From: Bacteroidota bacterium
GTDB lineage: Bacteria > Bacteroidota > Ignavibacteria > Ignavibacteriales > Ignavibacteriaceae
Assembly (NCBI GenBank): GCA_022564295.1
Contig: JADFLR010000017.1
Location: 1 to 64,000 of the forward strand
Direction of reading: 5' to 3'
Length of the DNA stretch: 64,000 nucleotides
Part shown: in pieces, positions 35,201-41,755 of the stretch
How positions within the stretch are numbered: position 1 is the first letter of the stretch
Layout: each line of letters starts with the position of its first letter
Made by a program: the position numbers and the translations under genes
The notes under the pieces: model-generated
What the model saw: only the letters and a program-made list of their open reading frames with translations
Told to the model about the DNA's origin: nothing
Databases searched by the model: none

Positions 35201-35682
35201 AAGTTATAGAACCGCAGAAGGAAGTTGAATTTGAAACTAAAGAAGAATTAACTTTTAAAGAAGTTGTAAAACAACAATTTCAACAGCCGGATGATAAGTT
35301 GGATCTCAACCACCTGACCTGTTTATATATCGAAGACCAGGTGGATTCACAAATTCTTTTCAGAGTTCAGATGAAAGGGCTGAAAGATATTAAATATGCT
35401 GTAAGTTTTGAGGAAGCTCTTCCTCTGCTTGATACCGAGCAGTTCGATTTTATTGTGATGGATATCAACCTTCAAGGTGAGTACAACGGTTTAGATGCAT
35501 TAAAAATTATTCACAAAATGCCCGGCTACGGGGATATTCCTATAATTGCTGTAACTGCTTATGTACTACCGGGTGATAAAGAAAAATTTATAGCAACAGG
35601 ATTTAATGATTTTATTTCAAAGCCCATTTTCCGTGAAAAGATGATTGAATCATTAGAAAAGATATTTCTTCAAAAAGCATAA
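32257..35682 (+). CDS. Multi-PAS hybrid sensor kinase with degenerate ATPase domain
   Basis: This 1,141-residue cytoplasmic protein starts at GTG. There are about five PAS-type domains over residues 1-640 (NPEPIYIYDKENLRFLEINK; KAVFDNTVDMIFVTDPDGII). Then comes an HisKA-like helix with FHEILTPMNVILGFAQELTE (a modified H box). An HATPase-like region follows (DCLINNLIRLVCWM) in which the usual N-box asparagine pattern and G boxes are not visible. A long Glu-rich linker follows, then a C-terminal receiver (LYIEDQVDSQ, IVMDINLQGEYNG, VTAYVLP, ISKPIF). It may work as a phosphorelay acceptor or sensor without kinase activity. Its position directly after the polysaccharide genes suggests control of them. 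Confidence 0.75.
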   Translation: MTKTIQKILSLIPHSIRDPFFILESSGKILFTNKQGFNLLNITEPQSSIMENFESDSKEKFNELLDKAVEKNDTLTLDHFEFNLSSGRKVNAQIILNTLESGGNLFIFCTIIPKNYDITFTGKSKIKISETDSQSIIKSEKLIEIINKVEALYPITFIGKEIIHKLADELEDIFWITDDKGNFLLVNEYLAKNIGLKPFQIEGKPADEFVPGFLKELNLFIDKFIRDTMNCVISEGVHFRENENLKNKEIIQLPLFDEENNIQAVIGFSQYSESDMEQKTDEKLFGVLYKIIDYFPKPVAFITSQGIIKHSSEDFCKLFDRKPEDLNGLNFVDILPGSLLESVNRFLESPDNDRTLPLNRFLEIDKDGEPEYTVNLTKIFGRENEPEGFLILIEKVEYAENLQHLIKSRGRMFEFLIQNNPEPIYIYDKENLRFLEINKAALELYGYSREEFLEMDLTDLYNPEDIQSLLGSSSEGEIEGKFSKPFRHKRKDGSSVFVELSKMSFKFNDRDAHFNIVRDVTQNLELEKKNQLFKAVFDNTVDMIFVTDPDGIITYINSSVVNILGTSKLDLENSSMASLANDEDRATINTSIFQSHLKESVSLHIGLKTEDGNFIETELTATPVVDFEGNIESFVIIGKFEKHTSGEVEIKEVIKEVIVEKPVMSSAAETKQLESVFLSGVFHEILTPMNVILGFAQELTEGIENLTPDQKEAVEIINQNRGKLLSTMNAIIEFSEIQRNKDEWNIINLNITKVVEEIDKDIYEITGSRDINFAYGKISSSLQFEADKQKFDCLINNLIRLVCWMIKGNKIYFSAYQVDKNNFMIMISDSYASTSDYLADTLRKLFVDKKDPKEFGVSKLNAQITQSLLDMLQVKFVSSVDEMGKHESGFLFPIKFTPQLEEPLDKIEEEIVEGTEDQQMPVVAEEEVVQQEIPLPEDQGIVIEETQISEPTEITEQEEIIEQEKSEQIQEEFEVSESFPEKVIEPQKEVEFETKEELTFKEVVKQQFQQPDDKLDLNHLTCLYIEDQVDSQILFRVQMKGLKDIKYAVSFEEALPLLDTEQFDFIVMDINLQGEYNGLDALKIIHKMPGYGDIPIIAVTAYVLPGDKEKFIATGFNDFISKPIFREKMIESLEKIFLQKA

Positions 35683-35702
35683 TTATTACTAATTTGCATT
35701 TT

Positions 35703-35738
35703 ATCCTCTCGCAGTTGATCTGATGAGAGGATTTTTTT
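35703..35738 (+). terminator. Rho-independent terminator after the hybrid kinase gene
   Basis: ATCCTCTC and GAGAGGAT form a perfect 8-base stem with a 14-base loop, followed directly by a run of T. It lies 20 bases after the kinase stop codon and closes the rightward polysaccharide block before lexA. Confidence 0.8.
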
Positions 35739-35789
35739 ATCCTTACTTAAATTTAGCTCTTGATTAATTCCCTTCACATTATTATTATT

Positions 35790-35807
35790 ACCATACAAAT
35801 GTATGGT
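35790..35807. promoter_or_regulatory. Probable LexA operator (SOS box)
   Basis: ACCATACAAATGTATGGT is an 18-base palindrome with perfect 8-base arms around AA, 67 bases upstream of the lexA ATG. Autoregulation of lexA through such a dyad is general. I did not see another copy in this window by eye, so the regulon cannot be traced here. Confidence 0.65.
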
Positions 35808-35874
35808 ATTTAGTATTAACTGAACAAAGCTCTAAATCCCGCAACTTTTTTATTGTAACTCACTAACCGAAGGT

Positions 35875-36507
35875 ATGTCTATGTCACGCCAATTAACTGA
35901 AATCCAGAAAAAAATACTTGAGCATCTTATTGATCAGATCAAAGGGAAGGGGATACCGCCAACCTTAGCAGAAGTCGCAAGACACTTTGGTTATAAAAAC
36001 AGGGCAACTGTTCAGCAGCATTTAAGTGCGATTGAAAAGAAAGGTTACATCAGAAAAAGTTCAAAACTATCACGTGGAATAGAACTTACACTTGAAGATA
36101 AGTTTTTTGTACCGCGTCCGGTTTTGGGTGAAGTAGCTGCAGGCAGCCCGCTTATAATTTATCCCGATGCGATTGATACAATAGATTTGCCCACAATTGT
36201 CAGAATGCCAAAGGATTCATTTTTGCTTAGAGTAAAAGGTGATAGCTTAAAAGATGCATACATTTTCAGTGGCGATATTGTAATTATTAATCCGAATTTG
36301 GAACCGCGCAACGGGCAGATAGTCGTTGCAATTTTGGATGATGCAGTAGTAGTAAAAAGATTTTTTAAAAAGAAAAGTCAGATAGAACTCATTTCCGAAA
36401 ATCCCGAATACAAACCAATGATAATTGATAAAAGACATCCTTCATTTAAACTGGTAGGAATTGTTGTAGGCGTTTACAGAAGTATGGAAAAAAGAAGGGT
36501 GGGATAG
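35875..36507 (+). CDS. lexA: LexA repressor, SOS regulator
   Basis: This 210-residue protein has the LexA winged helix at the N terminus (LTEIQKKILEHLIDQIKGKG, PTLAEVARHFGYKNRATVQQ) and an S24 self-cleavage domain. The Ala-Gly cleavage site is in VAAGSPL, the nucleophile Ser in KGDSLKDAYI and the general-base Lys in AVVVKRFF. RecA-DNA filaments stimulate cleavage, which frees DNA-repair genes. Two closely spaced ATGs are possible (35875, 35881). A palindrome upstream fits autorepression, and a tiny hydrophobic ORF follows 5 bases after the stop. Confidence 0.9.
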   Translation: MSMSRQLTEIQKKILEHLIDQIKGKGIPPTLAEVARHFGYKNRATVQQHLSAIEKKGYIRKSSKLSRGIELTLEDKFFVPRPVLGEVAAGSPLIIYPDAIDTIDLPTIVRMPKDSFLLRVKGDSLKDAYIFSGDIVIINPNLEPRNGQIVVAILDDAVVVKRFFKKKSQIELISENPEYKPMIIDKRHPSFKLVGIVVGVYRSMEKRRVG

Positions 36508-36512
36508 AACAA

Positions 36513-36629
36513 ATGGCAACAGATAACACAGACCTACCTACCGGTATGCAGGTTGAACTGATCGTCGCAGATCTGTTAATTTGCTTGATCAGTGTCATTA
36601 GCATGCTATTGATAATTAAATCTTATTAA
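36513..36629 (+). CDS. 38-residue hydrophobic peptide downstream of lexA
   Basis: The ORF begins 5 bases after the lexA stop and encodes MATDNTDLPTGMQVELIV, then a hydrophobic run (VADLLICLISVISMLLIIK) that would span a membrane, ending KSY. GGGTGGGAT upstream is a possible ribosome-binding site. It was too short for the ORF track. If real it would be co-transcribed with lexA and induced by DNA damage; small SOS-induced membrane peptides such as TisB are known in other bacteria, but no homology is claimed. Confidence 0.4.
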   Translation: MATDNTDLPTGMQVELIVADLLICLISVISMLLIIKSY

Positions 36630-36638
36630 ATACAGATT

Positions 36639-36656
36639 GTTAACACATTTGTTAAC
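36639..36656. promoter_or_regulatory. Palindrome upstream of the DUF72 gene
   Basis: GTTAACACATTTGTTAAC has perfect 7-base arms (GTTAACA/TGTTAAC) and a 4-base centre. It lies about 60 bases upstream of the DUF72 start, a position suited to an operator. It differs from the lexA dyad. Its binding protein is unknown. Confidence 0.35.
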
Positions 36657-36716
36657 TTTCTATCTTTACTCAGAGAATAAGCTGATTGGACAATTAAACA
36701 ATGAAGAAATATAACA

Positions 36717-37601
36717 ATGCCAAAACACTTCTTAGGTACAGCCGGATGGTCTTATAAAGATTGGGTCCCGTCGTTCTATCCTAAAAATCAAATAGCAGGA
36801 TTTGACTGGCTACAATTTTACTCTCATTACTTTAACTGCGTTGAGGTTAACTCAACTTATTATGCTTACATTAGTCCTAAAGTTGTAGAAGGCTGGATTA
36901 GAAAAGTATCCGATTCAGATAATTTTATTTTTGATATAAAACTTCATCAGGATTTCACACATAAAAGAAACTTTGATGAGCAAAACATAAAAGCAGTAAG
37001 ATACAATCTCGATTTGCTTGCAAAAGCAGAACGACTTGGGGGATTACTTATTCAGTTTCCATATTCATTTTCTTTTGATAGTTCAGCAATTCAATATATT
37101 CAGAAGCTTAGAGACACCTTTCCAAACTATAACTGTTTTGTTGAAGTAAGGCATTCATCCTGGCAAAATAATAAGGCGATGGATTTCTTTAAGGCAACCG
37201 GCATTACTTTCTGTACGATTGACCAGCCGCAAATTGGAAGGGCAATTTCATTTGAGCCGATCATAACAAATGATAAGGCATATATTCGTTTTCACGGAAG
37301 AAATGAAAAGGCATGGAAAAACTCGATTAATAATTATGGGAAGAAACAAACTTATGAAGAACGCAGTGAACGATATAAATATTTGTATTCACCCGGAGAA
37401 CTGATTGAGATTGAACAGAAGATAAAATTGGTACAGGAAAAAGTTAAGGAAGTACATGTAATAATGAATAACCATCCGCAGGGCGATGCTGTTGCAAATG
37501 CATTTGAGTTGATTCACTTACTTGAAGGAAAAGATAAAATTGAAATGCCGGGAACCATAATTAAAGCTTATCCGAGGTTGAAGGAGATATCAATTAATTA
37601 A
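36717..37601 (+). CDS. DUF72 family protein
   Basis: This 294-residue TIM-barrel-type protein of the widespread DUF72 (YecE) family has FLGTAGWSYKDWVPSFYP at the N terminus, FNCVEVNSTYYAY, FDIKLHQDFTHKRNF, VEVRHSSW and AYIRFHGRNEKAW. Biochemical function is not established for the family; conserved acidic and aromatic residues suggest an enzyme or nucleic-acid-related role. It stands alone between lexA and the SpoVG-like gene. Confidence 0.8.
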   Translation: MPKHFLGTAGWSYKDWVPSFYPKNQIAGFDWLQFYSHYFNCVEVNSTYYAYISPKVVEGWIRKVSDSDNFIFDIKLHQDFTHKRNFDEQNIKAVRYNLDLLAKAERLGGLLIQFPYSFSFDSSAIQYIQKLRDTFPNYNCFVEVRHSSWQNNKAMDFFKATGITFCTIDQPQIGRAISFEPIITNDKAYIRFHGRNEKAWKNSINNYGKKQTYEERSERYKYLYSPGELIEIEQKIKLVQEKVKEVHVIMNNHPQGDAVANAFELIHLLEGKDKIEMPGTIIKAYPRLKEISIN

Positions 37602-37631
37602 GGAGAAATGAAACACGGAGAATATAGACCT

Positions 37632-37715
37632 GCCTCCGCCGGCAAATAGATAATCACTGATCTATAATCTGTGTAAATCATCGTAATCTGCGTCATCAGC
37701 ATGATATTACAATAT
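37632..37715. repeat. Dispersed-repeat-like intergenic stretch
   Basis: The sequence CTGCCTCCGCCGGCA and then repeated ATCTGTGTAAATC / TAATCTGCGTCATC words resembles short dispersed repeats seen between genes in CFB-group genomes. The GC-rich CTCCGCCGG patch stands out in AT-rich DNA. No gene is present. Identity as a repeat is from memory of such sequences, not from a second copy here. Confidence 0.3.
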
Positions 37716-37820
37716 GCATACAATTTTTCAGTAAAAAATTAATCGATTCATTATGGATATTAGATAAAAATTACACTAACTTTAATCATTAACATTATCA
37801 AACTTAAATGGAGGAGAGTT

Positions 37821-38111
37821 ATGAAAATTTCAAGAATGAACCCGTTTGATGGTAGCAGCAAGACTGTTGCTTTCTTTGATGTAGAAACCGAAGAAGGTAT
37901 TAATATCAAAGGATTTACTTTGGTCGAGGGCACTAATGGATTATTTATAGGTGTCCCGAGTGAAAAAGGAAAAGATGATAAATATTACGATCGTGTGTAC
38001 GTTCCAAAAGAACTAAAGGAGCAGCTTACGGAAATGGCAATATCAATGTATAATGAATCGAAAGGTGAAGCAGCATCTGCAAGCGGTGCTGATGATACAA
38101 CTCCGGTTTAA
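37821..38111 (+). CDS. SpoVG family protein
   Basis: This 96-residue protein follows the SpoVG pattern: a first strand with MKISRMNP, a middle strand INIKGFTLVEGTNGLFIGVP (compare VxDIKVIxGxxGLFIAMPS), then YYDRVYVPKELKEQLTEMA. It has a disordered Ala/Ser-rich tail. SpoVG proteins are small nucleic-acid-binding regulators first known from Firmicutes sporulation but also present elsewhere. The strong GGAGGAG site before the ATG suggests high expression. Genes on either side are DUF72 and dinB; direct targets are unknown. Confidence 0.7.
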   Translation: MKISRMNPFDGSSKTVAFFDVETEEGINIKGFTLVEGTNGLFIGVPSEKGKDDKYYDRVYVPKELKEQLTEMAISMYNESKGEAASASGADDTTPV

Positions 38112-38185
38112 TTTGAATTAGTTTCTCTATTTCTTTCTTATTAGTTATAGGGGGTAAGCATTAAACTATACTAAAGAGGATAGTT

Positions 38186-38221
38186 ATGTTTGAATTACCA
38201 TGCGCACCATATTTCATTTAG
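38186..38221 (+). CDS. Possible 11-codon leader ORF overlapping dinB
   Basis: AAAGAGG is placed correctly for an ATG at 38186 that encodes MFELPCAPYFI and stops at 38221, 20 bases inside dinB in another frame. The dinB ATG itself has no ribosome-binding site at normal distance. This could couple or limit dinB translation. Confidence 0.3.
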   Translation: MFELPCAPYFI

Positions 38222-39339
38222 ATCTCGATACATTTTTCGTTTCAGTTGAGAGGATACTCGATCCTTCACTGAAAGGTAAGCCGGTAATTGTTGGCGGCGA
38301 TCCGAAATACGGCAGGGGAGTAGTAGCCGCTTGCTCTTACGAGGCACGTGAATTTGGACTTCATTCCGCAATGCCGATACGAACTGCTTACAGACTTTGT
38401 CCTCACGGCGTTTACATTCACGGAAGCCATGGCGAGTATTCATACTTTTCAAAAGCTGTAAAAAATATTCTTAAGCAGTATGCACCGGTTGTCGAAAAAG
38501 CATCAATTGATGAGTTTTACATGGATTTTACCGGTTGCCAGAATGTTTACGGTTCGCTCTTTGCTTTTGCATCTTTTCTGCAAAAGGAAATATGGGATGA
38601 ACTTTCACTTCCGTGTTCAATAGGAATAGGCAGCAACAAAACCATTGCGAAAATTGGCTCCGATTGTATGAAGCCGAAGGGCATAACTTACATAATGCCC
38701 GGAATGGAAAAAGATTTTTTAGCTCCAATGCCTGTGGAAACAATCCCCGGAGTTGGCAAAGTAACCTTAAAAGATCTCCACTCAAAAGGCATTTACAGAA
38801 TTTGCGATATAACAAAGCTGCCGCAGGATTACTTTGCTGCTGCTTACGGTAAATACGGTATCGATCTTTACAGAAAAGCAAACGGCAGCGGAAGTGAATA
38901 CTTAACTGTTGAGCGTGAACAAAAAAGTATTTCGCACGAAAAAACATTCAAAGATGTAACGAGTAAACAATTCTTAAAAAATAAACTGTTCGAACTTACC
39001 GGCAAAGTCTGCCAGGAATTAAGAGATAAAGGTTGGCAGGCATCAACAATAAATATTAAGCTGCGTTATTCTGATTTTCAAACATTAACGCGTTCAAAAA
39101 CAATCAAACCTACCGATGATGACAGGATTGTGTTTGATGCTGCCTGGGATATGATGATGAAAGCACACACAAGAAGAGTTGCTGTAAGATTGATAGGAAT
39201 TAAGTTAAGTAAATTCAAAGAATATTCGGAACAGCAAGAGTTATTTGAATTTGAAGAGATAAAACGAAGAGGGATGTTACGTGCAATAAATATTATCAGA
39301 GCACAATATGGATATGATAAAATTCAAATTGGACATTAA
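38200..39339 (+). CDS. dinB: DNA polymerase IV (Y-family translesion polymerase)
   Basis: This 379-residue Y-family polymerase has catalytic acidic motifs HLDLDTFFVSVE and ASIDEFYMDFTG, the fingers signature YEAREFGLHSAMP, the helix-hairpin-helix IPGVGKVTLKDLHSKGI, and the little-finger domain. It copies past damaged bases in the SOS response. It lies about 2.4 kb from lexA, but no LexA-type dyad like the lexA one is visible in the 89 bases upstream. Translation may be coupled to a short overlapping leader ORF. It ends with LFEFEE followed by a short basic tail; a beta-clamp-binding motif may be present as QELFEF. Confidence 0.9.
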   Translation: MRTIFHLDLDTFFVSVERILDPSLKGKPVIVGGDPKYGRGVVAACSYEAREFGLHSAMPIRTAYRLCPHGVYIHGSHGEYSYFSKAVKNILKQYAPVVEKASIDEFYMDFTGCQNVYGSLFAFASFLQKEIWDELSLPCSIGIGSNKTIAKIGSDCMKPKGITYIMPGMEKDFLAPMPVETIPGVGKVTLKDLHSKGIYRICDITKLPQDYFAAAYGKYGIDLYRKANGSGSEYLTVEREQKSISHEKTFKDVTSKQFLKNKLFELTGKVCQELRDKGWQASTINIKLRYSDFQTLTRSKTIKPTDDDRIVFDAAWDMMMKAHTRRVAVRLIGIKLSKFKEYSEQQELFEFEEIKRRGMLRAINIIRAQYGYDKIQIGH

Positions 39340-39364
39340 AATGTAAATCACTTTCAGGGATCGA

Positions 39365-39709
39365 TCAACCCGGCGGCCATTTCATTTGCCTGCCGCCTAA
39401 TAGATGAAGGTGCAGATGATAAACTTCCTGTCCACCGTTATCACCGCAATTTAAAACTAATCTAAAACCTGATTCATCAATACCATTTTCTTTTGCTAAT
39501 TTATTCGCAGCGTCAATCATCTCACCTAAGAGTGATGCATGTTCCTTTCCGTTTAGATCTGTTACTTTTGGAATTTCAATTTTCGGTATGATTAAAATAT
39601 GAACCGGTGCCTGCGGATTTATATCTTTAAAAGCTAAAATATTATCCGATTCAAAAACTATATCGGCAGGAATTTCTTTATTAATTATTTTGGAGAAGAT
39701 TGTACTCAT
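39365..39709 (-). CDS. HIT family (histidine triad) nucleotide-binding protein
   Basis: This 114-residue HINT-type protein has TIFSKIINKEIPADIVFESD at the N terminus, the characteristic ending VYHLHLHLLGGRQMKWPPG with the histidine triad, and the conserved FKDINPQAPVHILIIPK. Such proteins hydrolyse purine nucleotide phosphoramidates. It lies two bases after the sigma54 regulator gene in a leftward three-gene unit, and converges with dinB across 25 bases without an obvious terminator. Confidence 0.9.
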   Translation of the reverse strand: MSTIFSKIINKEIPADIVFESDNILAFKDINPQAPVHILIIPKIEIPKVTDLNGKEHASLLGEMIDAANKLAKENGIDESGFRLVLNCGDNGGQEVYHLHLHLLGGRQMKWPPG

Positions 39710-39711
39710 AA

Positions 39712-41067
39712 TTATTCTCCCTTTTCAATTTCGTATTTTTTCATTTTGTTGTAAAGATGGCTTCGCTGTATCTCCAGCATTTCTGCTGTTTTACTTATGT
39801 TCCAATTGTTAATATTTAATTGTTTTAAAATAAAAGCGCGCTCTGCTTTTTCTTTAAACTCCTGGAATGAATTACTGCCATCAATTATATCATCCATAGA
39901 TGCCTGACCCGGTGCAAATAAAAATTCTATATCTTTTTTATCAATTTCTCTTTTATCAACAATAATAATAATTCTTTCAACTATATTTCTTAGCTCTCGT
40001 ACGTTGCCGCTCCAGTTTAAACTTTTAAGAAATTGAATTGCATCAGCATTAAAATTAACAGTACCTTTTTTATGTTTTTTAGTAATATCATCTGCAAAAT
40101 GTTCAATAAGAATGGGTATGTCCTCCAAACGTTCTCTTAGTGGCGGAATGTTTATAGGGATTACATTCAACCGGTGAAAAAGATCTTCCCGGAAATTTTC
40201 CTTTTCAATTTCCTCTTTCAAATTTTTATTTGTTGCCGCAATAATTCTTACATCAACTTCAATCTTTTTACCGCCGCCCACACGTTCTATTTTTCCGTCT
40301 TCTATGGCTCGCAAAACTTTTGCCTGCGTTTGATGACTCATATCACCAATTTCATCTAAAAACAATGTGCCTTTGTTTGCAAGTTCAAATTTGCCGATAC
40401 GCTTTTGAACAGCACCAGTAAATGAACCTTTTTCATGCCCGAATAACTCTGACTCGATTAGTTCATTCGGAATTGCGGCGCAGTTAACTTCAACAAACGG
40501 CTTATCCTTACGCAAACTTTTCTGATGAATTGCCCTGGCAACTAATTCTTTACCGGTTCCGTTTTCACCGGTTATTAATACGCGTGTATCAAGCGGAGCA
40601 ACTTTATCGATCATTTCTAAAATACTTTTAATTGCTTTACTCTCCCCAAGTATTTCTCCTTCACCCTCTAAACTTTTCTTTATCTCTTTATTTTCAATTA
40701 AAAGATTCGATTGTTCAACTGCATTGCGGACACTTATTAAAAGTTTGTCGCGGTCAATTGGTTTCTCAATAAAATCGAATGCACCGAGCTTGGTTGCCTT
40801 AATTGCATTCTCTACACTGCCGTGTGCAGAAATTATTATTACGGACAGATCGTTGTTTGAAACCTTAACTTTTTTAAGCACATCAAAGCCAGTTATTTCA
40901 GGCATTTGAATATCAAGCAGCAAGGCGGAATACTGATTATTGGCAAGTTTTTTTAACCCCTCTTTTGCATCGGTTGTGTAAGTCGAATCATAACCTGCAT
41001 AATCAAGTATCATTTTTATGCTTTCGCATATCTGTATTTCATCATCAATTATTAGTATTGATTTCAT
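39712..41067 (-). CDS. Sigma54-dependent response regulator (NtrC family)
   Basis: This 451-residue protein has an N-terminal receiver (IDDEIQICESIK, ALLLDIQMPE, IIISAHG, IEKPID), a central AAA+ domain with Walker A GENGTGKE, the sigma54-contact loop GSFTGA (usual form GAFTGA), Walker B GTLFLDEIGD and an arginine finger region, and a C-terminal Fis-type HTH (NISKTAEMLEIQRSHLYNKM). It activates transcription from sigma54 promoters when phosphorylated. No cognate kinase is adjacent. The start overlaps the preceding gene by 4 bases. Confidence 0.9.
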   Translation of the reverse strand: MKSILIIDDEIQICESIKMILDYAGYDSTYTTDAKEGLKKLANNQYSALLLDIQMPEITGFDVLKKVKVSNNDLSVIIISAHGSVENAIKATKLGAFDFIEKPIDRDKLLISVRNAVEQSNLLIENKEIKKSLEGEGEILGESKAIKSILEMIDKVAPLDTRVLITGENGTGKELVARAIHQKSLRKDKPFVEVNCAAIPNELIESELFGHEKGSFTGAVQKRIGKFELANKGTLFLDEIGDMSHQTQAKVLRAIEDGKIERVGGGKKIEVDVRIIAATNKNLKEEIEKENFREDLFHRLNVIPINIPPLRERLEDIPILIEHFADDITKKHKKGTVNFNADAIQFLKSLNWSGNVRELRNIVERIIIIVDKREIDKKDIEFLFAPGQASMDDIIDGSNSFQEFKEKAERAFILKQLNINNWNISKTAEMLEIQRSHLYNKMKKYEIEKGE

Positions 41068-41702
41068 AATACGAAACTAAAATATTTTAACGAACGGATT
41101 AGCATTATTTGAGATGGAAGAACTTTTTCACTTTCTTTTAATAATTTTCCGAACTGATCACCGTACCAATTAACATCCAAATCACGGTAATCAACTTTCG
41201 ACTGCACTTTAAAAATCTCCTCGAAAGATTCCACAAAATAACCAATTAGAGAAGACAAGTCAAAGATGTTTTGGGAGTAACCAATAAAGGCATTACCGAA
41301 AAAGTGAGCAAGTTTATCCACATCGCCATGGTTGGTTTTTGGAGAATCGAAAAATAAATACCGTGGAAGATTTTCATTTTTAAGATTGAAGGTAGAATCA
41401 TCAGCCGCCATTAAAGGATAATAAATGACTTCCTTTATTATTGGAATAACAATCGGTATTTTCTTGTAAGGAACTGTTGCAAATGTTAAAGCAAGCAAAG
41501 CTTCGGAATAGTCCTCTTTTGTAAATGCAATTGCTCTTAAATAAATTGAATCAACCAAAGCCAAATCGGAATTAGTTTTTTTTAGCTCAACGAAATGATC
41601 CGAAGCAATAAAATCTGATAAATAATTTACTGCCTTAGAAAGTTTACTTTGTTGCGGGAAGATTAATGTCGTGAGTATTATTGTTATTAATATTGAACGC
41701 AT
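41064..41702 (-). CDS. Exported protein of unknown function (212 aa)
   Basis: It has a signal peptide (SILITIILTTLIFPQQS) and a mixed helical body. GDVDKLAHFFGNAFIGYS followed by IGYFVESFEEIFK is reminiscent of DUF2279/YfiM-like or VanZ-like membrane-associated proteins that share DK.xHF and xEIxE patterns, but the match is weak. It is the first gene of a leftward unit with the sigma54 regulator (4-base overlap) and HIT. The pairing with a response regulator hints at an envelope signal; this is inference. Confidence 0.5.
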   Translation of the reverse strand: MRSILITIILTTLIFPQQSKLSKAVNYLSDFIASDHFVELKKTNSDLALVDSIYLRAIAFTKEDYSEALLALTFATVPYKKIPIVIPIIKEVIYYPLMAADDSTFNLKNENLPRYLFFDSPKTNHGDVDKLAHFFGNAFIGYSQNIFDLSSLIGYFVESFEEIFKVQSKVDYRDLDVNWYGDQFGKLLKESEKVLPSQIMLIRSLKYFSFVL

Positions 41703-41755
41703 TTAGAAGCTAACTTTTAATTAAACGCAATACGTTTTAAACATAAAATAGTTTG

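Noticed and set aside
38111-38199. LexA site before dinB
   Set aside because: The AACTAT/ATAGTT dyad present does not match the lexA operator in arms or spacing.
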